In this document: positions 8,605 through 15,644 of the stretch, one piece after another
Numbering within the stretch: the stretch's first letter is position 1
Layout: each line of letters begins with the position of its first letter
NCBI GenBank assembly: GCA_025361505.1
Contig: JANYKZ010000074.1
Location: forward strand, 1-40,311
Reading direction: 5' to 3'
Length of the DNA stretch: 40,311 nt
Source of the DNA: Coriobacteriia bacterium
GTDB lineage: Bacteria; Actinomycetota; Coriobacteriia; Anaerosomatales; PALSA-660
Made by a program: the position numbers and the translations under genes
Notes under the pieces: model-generated
The model's input: only the letters and a program-made list of their open reading frames with translations
The model's database searches: none
Told to the model about the DNA's origin: nothing

Positions 8605-9159
8605 TCAGTTCCTCCTGCGCGTATCGGAAACCAGCGCAGCCAGCTTGAGCACCGTCGACCAGTTCCGAGCGGTGACCACGTCCGCCATCGCGGATCCGAC
8701 CGCACGGGAGACGCGGCTCGTGGCGATGCCCGCGGGACACCACAGGTAGGCGACGCGGGTCCCGACCGCCAGCGCCTCCGGCGCCCAGTCCTGCTGCGCG
8801 AGCGGCAGCAGCCGAGCGCGGTCGGCGGGATCGGCGAGGAAGACCACCTGCAAGCGTGACGGCTCGCCGGCCCGGTCCGGGAACGGGTTCTCGGCGATAG
8901 CGGCGGCGAGGTCCGCGGCCGTGACCGCCACGACGCGCGCCTCCACGTGCAGCCGTGCCGCAAGTCCGTGCCGGATGCTGGCCGCGATCTCCGTGGCTGT
9001 CTTCCCCGACGCCGAGAGGGCCGCGTTGCCGCTGTTGAGGAGCGTGCGCACGTCGAGATAGCCGAGGTCGGCGAGCAGGGCACGCAGGTCCGCCATTGCG
9101 ACCCGGTTCGCCCGGCCCACGTTGATCCCCCGGATGAGTACGACGAACGATTCTTCCAC
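8605..9159 (-). CDS. DUF1697 family protein
   Basis: Protein of 184 residues beginning with the DUF1697 hallmark VVLIRGINVGRANRVAMADL, then LGYLDVRTLLNSGNAALSAS, ENPFPDR and a C-terminal TARNWSTVLKLAAL, all conserved in the family. The biochemical role is unknown. The GTG start at 9159 is preceded by GGGAG. It is one of a series of small accessory genes that all point left from 13.6 to 8.2 kb. Confidence 0.88.
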   Translation of the reverse strand: MEESFVVLIRGINVGRANRVAMADLRALLADLGYLDVRTLLNSGNAALSASGKTATEIAASIRHGLAARLHVEARVVAVTAADLAAAIAENPFPDRAGEPSRLQVVFLADPADRARLLPLAQQDWAPEALAVGTRVAYLWCPAGIATSRVSRAVGSAMADVVTARNWSTVLKLAALVSDTRRRN

Positions 9160-9228
9160 CCTCGACTCCCTGCTCGATCGGACATCCCCGCCCCACTCTA
9201 CCGCTCTCCGACCGGCGCCGGTCCGCGC

Positions 9229-9771
9229 TCAGCGCTTCACCTCACTCACCGGCGCGTAGCGGGACTGCACCAGGCCGCTGGGATACGCGACCGTCTCGAG
9301 ACGCCGGAGCCGTTGCCGGGAGCCGGGTGCGCCGAACAGCGGTATGCCGTCCCCCAGGATGACGGGGATCGTCGAGACGATGTACTCGGTGATCAGCCCC
9401 GCGGAACGGAAGGAGGAGGCGAGCATCCCGCCGCCGACCAGCCAAGCGCGCCGGATCCCGCGCGCCGAGAGCTCCGCGACGACGTTGGCCGGGTTCTCGC
9501 CCGTCACCGTGAGATCCGGTCCGGCCACCGAGAGCATCGTGCGGGAGAAGACCCACGTGGGCTTCCCGGGGTACGGCCACTCGCCGAAGCCCACAGCGGT
9601 GTCGTAGGTGCGACGTCCCAGGAGTACGGCGTCGACCGACGCGTAGAACTCCGCGTACCCGTAGTCCTCCTCCCCTCCCTCGAACGGGGCCAGCCACTCC
9701 AGGCCGCCGACGGCGGTGGCGATATAGCCGTCCAGGCTCGAGGCGACGTAGTAGACGACCTCCGGCATCAT
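9229..9771 (-). CDS. Dihydrofolate reductase/RibD C-terminal family protein
   Basis: Protein of 180 residues with VVYYVASSLDGYIA at the start, VLLGRRTYDTAVGFG, TWVFSRT and AWLVGGGMLASSF, the NADP-binding pattern of the RibD C-terminal reductase fold. Stand-alone members of this kind are not part of riboflavin synthesis and their substrates are unknown. The stop of the upstream GNAT fusion gene lies 6 nt before the ATG, so both are likely translated from one message. No fused deaminase domain is present. Confidence 0.85.
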   Translation of the reverse strand: MMPEVVYYVASSLDGYIATAVGGLEWLAPFEGGEEDYGYAEFYASVDAVLLGRRTYDTAVGFGEWPYPGKPTWVFSRTMLSVAGPDLTVTGENPANVVAELSARGIRRAWLVGGGMLASSFRSAGLITEYIVSTIPVILGDGIPLFGAPGSRQRLRRLETVAYPSGLVQSRYAPVSEVKR

Positions 9772-9777
9772 CGGCTC

Positions 9778-10767
9778 CTATGCCTCAGCGGCTTCGAGAT
9801 CCCGAAGCACCCCCACGGCCCACTCCGCGACGCGCTCGGCGTAGCCTTCGACGCCGCCGTCCAGGACCTCGGAGACGTTCACGCTCCATTCGGTCACCGT
9901 CCGGACCGGGACCACGTCGCCTTCGCACCGCGTTACCCGCCCGGCCGCCGTCGCTCCCCGCTGCGCCCGTTCGCGAAGGTCCGGGATCCCAACGGCGCCG
10001 TCCAACGCGTCGGACACCGCGGCACGCAGGCCGGCGAGGGCGGAGACCGTCAGCCGCATCGACTCCGGGTGCTGCAGCTGGTAGGTCGCGACCGCGTAGA
10101 AGTGCGGCAACCTGCCCGGCCCGCCGGGGACGAGGGACTCGAGCGCGAGCAGCGCGTGGAAGGTGTCCCGACACACCGCGCCTTTGGCGACGGGGGCTCC
10201 ACACTCGGGGCATCGCGCGGCCGCTACTTCCCCGTCAGCGAGCAGGTCGATCCGCCAGTCGTTGCTGCGCATCATCGTCCCCTTGGGGTACTCGACCTCG
10301 ACCTCGCCCCTCTTCTCGAAACCGAGCCGCTCGCACAGTGCGTTCGACGCCGGGTTGCCGACCGAAGGGAATGCGTGGAGGAATCGGTGGCGGCGACGCC
10401 GCCACCTGACCCGCTCCAGCATGAGAACGGTCGCCGCGGTGGCGACGCCGCGGTGCTGGAACCCGGGGAGCACGTGCCACCCGCATTCCCACACGGCGTC
10501 GTCGCTCCACCTCGATTCCCAGTAGCCCACCCAGCCGACCGCGGTCCGCCCGGGGCCGGCCACGACCGCGAACAGGCCGCCATCCGCGTCGCCCGAGCGA
10601 AGATAGCGCTCGTGGCGAACGCGGATCGCCTCGAGGGACTCGGGACCCCCGAGATGGACCATCGTCTCGGGATCGCCCAGAAGGCGCTCGAGCAGTTCGA
10701 GGTCGCCCGCGGCCCAGGGACGGATGCTGACTTCATCTCGGTCGCGGCGATCCACGTTGCTCCTCAT
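9778..10767 (-). CDS. GNAT acetyltransferase fused to a DUF5946-like Cys domain
   Basis: Protein of 329 residues with two parts. Residues 13-175 are a GNAT fold of the RimJ/RimL type: SIRPWAAGDLELLERLLGD, GWVGYWES, acetyl-CoA site QHRGVATAA (104-112) and GNPASNALCERLGFEKRG. From residue 185 comes a second domain with CPECGAPV (186-193), Cys199, DTFHALLALE (201-210) and LPHFYAVATYQLQHPE, which I recognise as the DUF5946 pattern, normally a separate protein. The link may make a modifying enzyme with a metal-bound accessory domain. ATG 10767 has no good ribosome site; GTG 10755, with GAGGAG just before it, is an alternative. It overlaps neither neighbour and is followed by the RibD-like gene after 6 nt. 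Confidence 0.82.
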   Translation of the reverse strand: MRSNVDRRDRDEVSIRPWAAGDLELLERLLGDPETMVHLGGPESLEAIRVRHERYLRSGDADGGLFAVVAGPGRTAVGWVGYWESRWSDDAVWECGWHVLPGFQHRGVATAATVLMLERVRWRRRRHRFLHAFPSVGNPASNALCERLGFEKRGEVEVEYPKGTMMRSNDWRIDLLADGEVAAARCPECGAPVAKGAVCRDTFHALLALESLVPGGPGRLPHFYAVATYQLQHPESMRLTVSALAGLRAAVSDALDGAVGIPDLRERAQRGATAAGRVTRCEGDVVPVRTVTEWSVNVSEVLDGGVEGYAERVAEWAVGVLRDLEAAEA

Positions 10768-10785
10768 GGTGCGGCGAGCCGCTCG

Positions 10786-11460
10786 TCAGCCCACGCGGTG
10801 GAGACGCAACGGCGTGACGCGCTCCCGCTCGATGAGACCCTTCGCCTCGAGGTCCAGCTGCACGGCCTTCGTATACCACCCGGCCTTGGCTCCCTCGGGG
10901 AAGAGGGCCTCCGGCAACAGCGGCCGGACCTGGTCGGCCATGTCGGCCAGCGTCATACCGGGCGACCGGCGGGGCAGCACCTGAAGGATCGCCTCGCGGA
11001 CGGCGTCGTACATCGACACGTCCACGAGCGTCGAGCTTCCCGGGTGGTTCACGTTCTCGATGGCGACACTGCCGGATGTCCTCGGGGCCCGCGCGCCCCG
11101 GAAGCGCTCGGTGTCCTCGACGCGCGATTCCACGATCCGGCGGATGAGATCGACGGGCAGCGGCGTGCCGATGGGGAACCGGACCGAACCCTTTCCGCCG
11201 GCGTACGGCTCGAGCTCCTCCTTGAACGCCGCGACCCCACGCCCCGTCGGATAGAACCCGATATGGTTCGCGAACCCCGCGAAGTGCACGAGATGCCGCC
11301 CGTTGCGATCGAAGGTCGGAATCGCATAGCTGATCGTCTCCTGAGCGTCAGGAGCGGACGCCCGGATCAGCGCTCTCATCTGCGCGAGCAGCTTCCGATG
11401 CTCGGGAGGGAAGCCGGCGATGTACTCGTCGATGGAGCCGGCAGTCGTCCTGTTCGCCAT
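10786..11460 (-). CDS. DUF1801 protein fused to a winged-helix-like C-terminal domain
   Basis: Protein of 224 residues. Residues 8-118 match the DUF1801/YdhG (iron chaperone-like) fold: SIDEYIAGFPPEHRKLLAQM, AQETISYAIPTF, HLVHFAGFANHIGFYP and KGSVRFPIGTPLP, the last two being hallmark strands. After a linker, residues 137-224 form a second domain with DVSMYDAVREAILQVLP, SPGMTLADMADQV and QLDLEAKGLIERE, which looks like a small winged helix (DUF6958-like, from memory). The fusion suggests DNA- or protein-binding partnered with the DUF1801 pocket, but no function is known. ATG 11460 has AGGTGG upstream; the open frame from 11520 adds a basic stretch without support. Confidence 0.78.
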   Translation of the reverse strand: MANRTTAGSIDEYIAGFPPEHRKLLAQMRALIRASAPDAQETISYAIPTFDRNGRHLVHFAGFANHIGFYPTGRGVAAFKEELEPYAGGKGSVRFPIGTPLPVDLIRRIVESRVEDTERFRGARAPRTSGSVAIENVNHPGSSTLVDVSMYDAVREAILQVLPRRSPGMTLADMADQVRPLLPEALFPEGAKAGWYTKAVQLDLEAKGLIERERVTPLRLHRVG

Positions 11461-11552
11461 CTTGCCACCTGCCTGTCGGGATCGTGTTCTCGCCCTATTC
11501 TCCGCCCTCGACCGGGCCATCGCGGCCCTCTACCTGCTGCCGCGCGTACGGA

Positions 11553-11720
11553 TCAGCGGATGAGCACGTGGACCAACCAGGCGGTCGCAGCCACGATCAC
11601 GACGCCGAGGAGGACCCACGCCTGCCTCCGTGCGAACCCGACCGGCGGGACGTCATGGACCCGCGGGTGACGCGCGTCGAGCTCCATCTGGGCCTCAAGA
11701 TGCGGATCGTTGCAGCTCAT
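11553..11720 (-). CDS. Small single-pass membrane protein, unknown
   Basis: Protein of 55 residues: a polar N-terminus MSCNDPHLEAQMELDARHPR and one hydrophobic helix (WVLLGVVIVAATAWLVHVLI) at the C-terminus. ATG 11720 is preceded by GGGAGG, 6 nt away, and overlaps the stop of the upstream gene as ATGA, a strong sign that it is real and co-translated. No family is recognised. Confidence 0.65.
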   Translation of the reverse strand: MSCNDPHLEAQMELDARHPRVHDVPPVGFARRQAWVLLGVVIVAATAWLVHVLIR

Positions 11721-12001
11721 CCGTTCCCTCCCCGTGAATCGACGGGTCGCTCCGACGGCGCTGCTATCTCTTCCCACTGCTTGATCGCGATCCCGACGTC
11801 CCACCAGTGGAGCTTCTTGTCGGCCGCCTGCCGCAACTTGGGAGAAAGGCTGACCTTGACCATCTCACACACCCTCTCCGCGGCCTCGAGGCGAGCCAGG
11901 ATGCGGTCCAGGGCGGCGCGCTGCTCGTCCGACAGCAGCGCGACGGCCTCCCCGGTGAGGGTCCGCACGATCTCCTCGTCGCTCATACGCCCACTCGCCA
12001 T
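11717..12001 (-). CDS. Small soluble protein of unknown function
   Basis: Protein of 94 residues, rich in charged helix: MSDEEIVRTLTGEAVALL, EQRAALDRILARLEAAERV, VSLSPKLRQAADKKLHWWDV. Several heptad-like stretches suggest a helical hairpin or coiled coil. ATG 12001 has GAGGGAG 7 nt upstream; ATG 11986 (MSDEE) is an internal alternative. The stop overlaps the start of the 55-residue membrane protein, so the two may act as a soluble and a membrane partner. No family is recognised. Confidence 0.65.
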   Translation of the reverse strand: MASGRMSDEEIVRTLTGEAVALLSDEQRAALDRILARLEAAERVCEMVKVSLSPKLRQAADKKLHWWDVGIAIKQWEEIAAPSERPVDSRGGNG

Positions 12002-12036
12002 GATCCAACTCCCTCGTTCGGTGACCCGGCGGAATC

Positions 12037-12405
12037 CTACCGCCTCGCGATGGCGAGGAACATGGGGCTCAGATACGGGACGAGCCAGACCACCCACACG
12101 AAGATGCTGAAGCGGTGGAACCGCGTGATCCACCGCTCGTCCTTCCTCACCAGCACCACTGCTGCCCACACCGCATGCACCAGCATGAGGATGATCGCGA
12201 GCATGCCGGTGACGCCGTGGACGTCGAAGGTCAGCCCTCCGACGAACGCGAACATCATGCCGGTGCCGACGGTGTCGCACACGAGGCCAAGCAGGAAGAA
12301 CACGAGATGCCAGGGCTTCAGCCTGCCGGCGATCCGCTCACTCCAGACCCCGACCGAGTAGAAGACGAGCGCCATGGTGATGACGATGCTGACGGTCGGC
12401 GGCAT
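12037..12405 (-). CDS. HsmA/TIGR03987-like membrane protein
   Basis: Membrane protein of 122 residues with four predicted helices. VFYSVGVWSERIAGRLKPWH and GLVCDTVGTGMMF, with a following HGVTGMLAIILMLVHAVWA, are the conserved segments I associate with the HsmA family (TIGR03987), small membrane proteins of unsettled function. Two His (in GRLKPWH and the HG/VH segment) lie at membrane boundaries. ATG 12405 has GGAGG 5 nt upstream. It is 35 nt upstream of the 94-residue gene. Confidence 0.75.
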   Translation of the reverse strand: MPPTVSIVITMALVFYSVGVWSERIAGRLKPWHLVFFLLGLVCDTVGTGMMFAFVGGLTFDVHGVTGMLAIILMLVHAVWAAVVLVRKDERWITRFHRFSIFVWVVWLVPYLSPMFLAIARR

Positions 12406-12439
12406 TCGGACCTCCGGTGTTGTTCGGGGTCGGGCGGGG

Positions 12440-12742
12440 TCACGCGGGCAGGTTCACCCAGAGCCATGCGAACACCGCGAGGCTGGTGACCGCGGTACAC
12501 CAGAACACGGCCCGGAACGGCTGCTTCCTGGTCTTGTGGCGGAAGACGCGCTGCCCGACGAGGCCGCCCGGCCAGCCTCCGGCCAGGGACACCAGGTGGA
12601 GGGTCGCCTCCGGCACGCGCCGTGACCCCCGCCGCGCCGCCGCCTTGTCCCAGCCGTACATGACGAACGATGTCACGCTCAGCACGGCACAGGCGCCCAG
12701 CAGCGCCAGGCGAGCCGGACCGAGCGCGATCAGGGTCGGCAC
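12440..12742 (-). CDS. DUF1294 family membrane protein
   Basis: Protein of 100 residues with three hydrophobic helices. SFVMYGWDKAAARRGSRRVP, then LHLVSLAGGWPGGLVGQRVF and RHKTRKQPFRAVFW are the DUF1294 consensus, often found alone or after a cold-shock domain. Here it is stand-alone. The start is GTG 12742 with GGAGGAG about 8 nt upstream. Function unknown. Confidence 0.88.
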   Translation of the reverse strand: MPTLIALGPARLALLGACAVLSVTSFVMYGWDKAAARRGSRRVPEATLHLVSLAGGWPGGLVGQRVFRHKTRKQPFRAVFWCTAVTSLAVFAWLWVNLPA

Positions 12743-12880
12743 TGTCGTCTCTCCTCCGGATCCGGTGCGGTGCCCGAGCGGTCAACGACCCCATTGTGCA
12801 TGAACCTCCCACTACGCGACGCCTTGGGTACACACAGCGGAAGACGGGCGTAAGAAGGGACACCCCGGCTGAAGGTTCCC

Positions 12881-13204
12881 TTACTTCGGCGGGAGCGACT
12901 CCGCATACGCCTTCGCGTCGCTCAGCCACAGGACGAGTTCGTCGTCGTCGATGGCCTCGGAGGCGACCATGACCCAACCCCGCATCGGCCGACCCGTGAT
13001 GTCGAAGACACGCGCGCGGCGGTCCAGCAGCAGCGGCGCCGCTGCCTCCTCCCCCAGGCGCAGGATGAGCGAGTCCTTGTAGACTCCGGTGAGCATAGTG
13101 CCGCCGAGCAGGTATCCCGTGCCGCCGAACATCCGCTTGCGCACGGTGCCCCACGGGCCGACGATCTCGGACACCCGGGCGTCGAGATCCTCGTCGTACG
13201 CCAC
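12881..13204 (-). CDS. TfoX N-terminal domain protein
   Basis: Protein of 107 residues with the TfoX N-terminal pattern: VRKRMFGGTGYLLGGTMLTG, DSLILRLGEE, RPMRGWVMV and a helical C-terminus with LWLSDAKAYAESLPPK. It lacks the helix-hairpin-helix C-terminal domain of full TfoX/Sxy, so it is not a bona fide competence regulator; these short forms are of unknown role. GTG 13204 begins 2 nt after the stop of the upstream gene, so the pair is translationally close-coupled. Confidence 0.85.
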   Translation of the reverse strand: MAYDEDLDARVSEIVGPWGTVRKRMFGGTGYLLGGTMLTGVYKDSLILRLGEEAAAPLLLDRRARVFDITGRPMRGWVMVASEAIDDDELVLWLSDAKAYAESLPPK

Positions 13205-13206
13205 CG

Positions 13207-13623
13207 CTACAGCGCCCGCATGCGGTTGTTGCGCGGATTGTGCTCGACCTCGGCGAGCCCGAGAGCCTCGAGCAGAGGCGGCATGTACATGCCGAAGCGG
13301 CCACGCAGGCCCTTCTTGAGCCCGTACCAGCCGCCGACGGGATTGTCGGATGAGCGGCCCCACGCCTCGACGGTGCCGTCGGCTGCGGACTTCTGCTCGT
13401 CGGCGCTTCCGAGCGGCACCCAGTCACCGCGCTCCTCGAGCCAGGCGTGCAGGTCTTCGATGGCGCGAAGCCGATAGCCGAGTGCCGTCTTCCCCACGAC
13501 GCACACGATCGCCGGGGGATCCGCGGTCTCGTCGCGGTACATGAGGTACTCCGACGATCCGCTCGGTGTGGTCAGCATCCACGGGTCTTCCTTCGTCCCG
13601 GAACCCTTCACGCCAGCAGCCAT
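13207..13623 (-). CDS. DUF6855-like conserved protein
   Basis: Protein of 138 residues beginning MAAGVKGSGTKEDPW, followed by SSEYLMYRDETADPPAIVC, IEDLHAWLEERGDWVPLG, GTVEAWGRSSDNPVGGWYG and ending in NNRMRAL. This pattern is widely conserved among bacterial proteins of unknown function; I link it to DUF6855 from memory. ATG 13623 has GGGAGG 6 nt upstream. It is the first gene of a small operon with the TfoX-like gene. Confidence 0.75.
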   Translation of the reverse strand: MAAGVKGSGTKEDPWMLTTPSGSSEYLMYRDETADPPAIVCVVGKTALGYRLRAIEDLHAWLEERGDWVPLGSADEQKSAADGTVEAWGRSSDNPVGGWYGLKKGLRGRFGMYMPPLLEALGLAEVEHNPRNNRMRAL

Positions 13624-13696
13624 GCCGCGCCTCCCGTTGTCGCCGTCTCCTGAATGGATACCCGTTGACGACCCGAGGCGATGCCGTGACGCACAA

Positions 13697-13728
13697 GGGC
13701 CGCTCCCGGGCTTCCCCCGGAGCGACCC
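13697..13728. repeat. Inverted repeat
   Basis: GGGCCGCTCC and GGAGCGACCC form a 10-bp stem with one mismatch. It lies between the DUF6855-like gene start and the leuD-like gene end. There is no T tract; it may help terminate the upstream operon. Confidence 0.5.
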
Positions 13729-13738
13729 TGATACGTAG

Positions 13739-13806
13739 GCGGAGCGGCGATGCCGTTCAGGTCGACTGTGTAGCCCTTGGAGGCGTGAACGGCATCGCCG
13801 CTCCGC
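13739..13806 (-). terminator. Perfect 21-bp inverted repeat after the leuD-like gene
   Basis: GCGGAGCGGCGATGCCGTTCA (13739-13759) is followed 26 nt later by its exact complement (13786-13806). The repeat starts 9 nt after the leuD-like stop. Position fits a transcription terminator or 3' stability element, but the arms are longer than usual and no T tract follows. Confidence 0.6.
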
Positions 13807-13814
13807 GCCCGCTG

Positions 13815-14318
13815 CTAGTCGAGAGCGAACCCGCCGTGCTTCTTGAAGTGCTCCACGAGCCCGCCGTCCGCGAGCAGCTGCGCCATCACAGGCGGCAGGG
13901 GCGGGAACGGGATCGTGATCCCTTTCGTCACGTCGACGAGCACGCCGCCCTCGAGGTCGAGCGTCAGCTCGTCACCGTCGTCGATGAGGTCGGTGTCGCA
14001 CTCGACCACCGGCAGACCGGTGTTGATCGCGTTGCGGTAGAAGATGCGCGCGAAGCTCTTCGCGAGCACCGCCTTCGTGTTCGAGTGGATGAGCACGAGC
14101 GGCGCCTGCTCCCGGCTCGAACCCATGCCGAAGTTGCTCCCCGCCACGAGGAAGGCACCCTCCGGCTTGGCCTTCTCGTAGTAGTGCGGATCGACGTCCT
14201 CCATGGCGTGGACGGCCATGGCCACCATGTCGTTGGACTTGAACTTGTGCTTGCCGGAGATGATGTAGTCGGTGTTGATGTCGTCACCGAACTTGATGGC
14301 GCGCGCCGCGATGGTCAT
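13815..14318 (-). CDS. leuD: Aconitase/3-isopropylmalate dehydratase-type small subunit
   Basis: Swivel-domain subunit of 167 residues that pairs with the large subunit to isomerise a hydroxy acid such as isopropylmalate, homocitrate or citrate. It shows KFGDDINTDYII (9-20), the AGSNFGMGSSREQAPLVL loop with substrate-binding Ser-Ser-Arg, and SFARIFYRNAINTGLPVVE. The loop after INTDYIISG reads KHKFKSND (23-30), whereas isopropylmalate isomerases and homoaconitases usually have YLRM- or YLRT-like residues here, so the substrate cannot be read off. ATG 14318 begins 2 nt after the stop of the large subunit gene, so both are translated together. The gene symbol leuD is by family only; a role in citrate conversion is discussed in the findings. 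Confidence 0.88.
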   Translation of the reverse strand: MTIAARAIKFGDDINTDYIISGKHKFKSNDMVAMAVHAMEDVDPHYYEKAKPEGAFLVAGSNFGMGSSREQAPLVLIHSNTKAVLAKSFARIFYRNAINTGLPVVECDTDLIDDGDELTLDLEGGVLVDVTKGITIPFPPLPPVMAQLLADGGLVEHFKKHGGFALD

Positions 14319-14320
14319 CT

Positions 14321-15598
14321 CTACCGCCCCTCTCCGAAGTACTTCCGCGGGTCGGTGATGGCGCCCTCGATCACGCTGGCCGCCACCGTGGCCGGGCTGC
14401 CGAGGTAGATGAACGCGTTCCCGTTGCCCATCCGCCCCTTGAAGTTGCGGTTGGCGGTGGAGATGACGTTCTCACCGTCGGAGGGCACGCCGTTGTGGGT
14501 GCCGACGCACGGGCCGCACCCGGGGGTCACGAGCACGGCGCCGGCCTCGACGAGCGTCTGGATGTAGCCGGCCGCGATGGCGTCGAGCAGGATCTGCTTG
14601 CTCGCCGGCGCGATGATGAACCGGACGTCGGAGTGGACCTTCCGGCCCTTCAGGATTCCGGCCGCGACCGCGAAGTCCTCGAGCCGTCCGTTGGTGCAGG
14701 TGCCGAGGTAGCCCTGCGCTATCGGCGTACCGGCGACCTCCTCGATCGGCGACACGTTGTCGACGCTGTGCGGCTTGGCGACCTGGGGACCGACGGCGCC
14801 CGCGTCGTAGACGAGCTCGCAGCAGTAGGAGGCGTCGGCGTCGCCTTCGACCGGCGCGGGAACGCGCTCTCCCCTGCCCTCGAACCACTCGAGCGTCTTG
14901 GCGTCGGCCTTCATCAGACCCGCTTTCGCTCCCACCTCGATCGCCATGTTGGAGATCGTCATGCGGGCATCGACCGACAGAGCGTCGATGACGGGGCCGC
15001 CGATCTCGAGCGCCTTGTAGGTCGCGCCGTCGGCGCCGATCTGCCCGGCGAGGAACAGGACGAGGTCCTTGGAGAAGACCCCGGGAGCGAGCTCGCCGGT
15101 GTAGGTGACCTTCATGGTCTCGGGCACCTTGAACCACAGCTTGCCCGCGGCCATCGCGGCCGCGCCGTCGGTGGAGCCCACGCCCGTCGAGAAGACGTTG
15201 AGGGCGCCGTAGGTACAGGTGTGACTGTCACAGCCGACCATGAGGTCTCCGGGCACCACGTGGCCGTTCTCGGGTATCAGCTGGTGGCACACGCCGCAGC
15301 CGACGTCGTAGACCTTTACGCCGGTGCGCTTGCCGAACTCGCGCATCTGGGTGTGCAGGGCGCTCACGCCCTCGATGGGCGAGGGCGAGCTGTGGTCCAT
15401 GACCACGGCGACCTTCTTCGGGTCGAACACCTGCGTGACGCCCATGCGCTCGAGCGCCTTGATGGCGAGCGGCGAGGTGCCGTCCTGCCCCATCACGAAG
15501 TCGACGTCCGCCACGACGATGTCGCCGGCGTGCGCGTCGGTGCCTGAATGTGCCGAGAAGATCTTCTCGGCGATCGTCTTACCGGGTATCGGACCCAC
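14321..15598 (-). CDS. leuC: Aconitase/3-isopropylmalate dehydratase-type large subunit
   Basis: Fe-S subunit of 425 residues, of the HACN/LeuC2 type rather than the 470-residue LeuC of proteobacteria. It begins GPIPGKTIAEKIFSAHSG, contains VMGQDGTSPLAIKAL, DHSSPSPIEGVS, VGCDSHTCTYGAL, LGTCTNGRLEDF and GCGPCVGTHNG; the Cys of SHTC, GCGPC and the CTNGR segment supply the [4Fe-4S] ligands. Several HACN-type enzymes act on homocitrate, isopropylmalate or citrate. The start is GTG 15598, where the ribosome site (GAAGGGAT) is oddly close; an upstream ATG at 15600 is out of frame. It lies 46 nt after the synthase gene, and its stop is 2 nt before the small subunit start. Confidence 0.93.
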   Translation of the reverse strand: MGPIPGKTIAEKIFSAHSGTDAHAGDIVVADVDFVMGQDGTSPLAIKALERMGVTQVFDPKKVAVVMDHSSPSPIEGVSALHTQMREFGKRTGVKVYDVGCGVCHQLIPENGHVVPGDLMVGCDSHTCTYGALNVFSTGVGSTDGAAAMAAGKLWFKVPETMKVTYTGELAPGVFSKDLVLFLAGQIGADGATYKALEIGGPVIDALSVDARMTISNMAIEVGAKAGLMKADAKTLEWFEGRGERVPAPVEGDADASYCCELVYDAGAVGPQVAKPHSVDNVSPIEEVAGTPIAQGYLGTCTNGRLEDFAVAAGILKGRKVHSDVRFIIAPASKQILLDAIAAGYIQTLVEAGAVLVTPGCGPCVGTHNGVPSDGENVISTANRNFKGRMGNGNAFIYLGSPATVAASVIEGAITDPRKYFGEGR

Positions 15599-15644
15599 AT
15601 CCCTTCGCGAGTGGAGGCGCTGTGAAGACGGTGTGCGGCGGCTT

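Noticed and set aside
8947-11670. Open frame of 907 codons on the plus strand across several genes
   Set aside because: It crosses four clear minus-strand genes with family motifs and shows low-complexity Arg/Pro composition without any domain.
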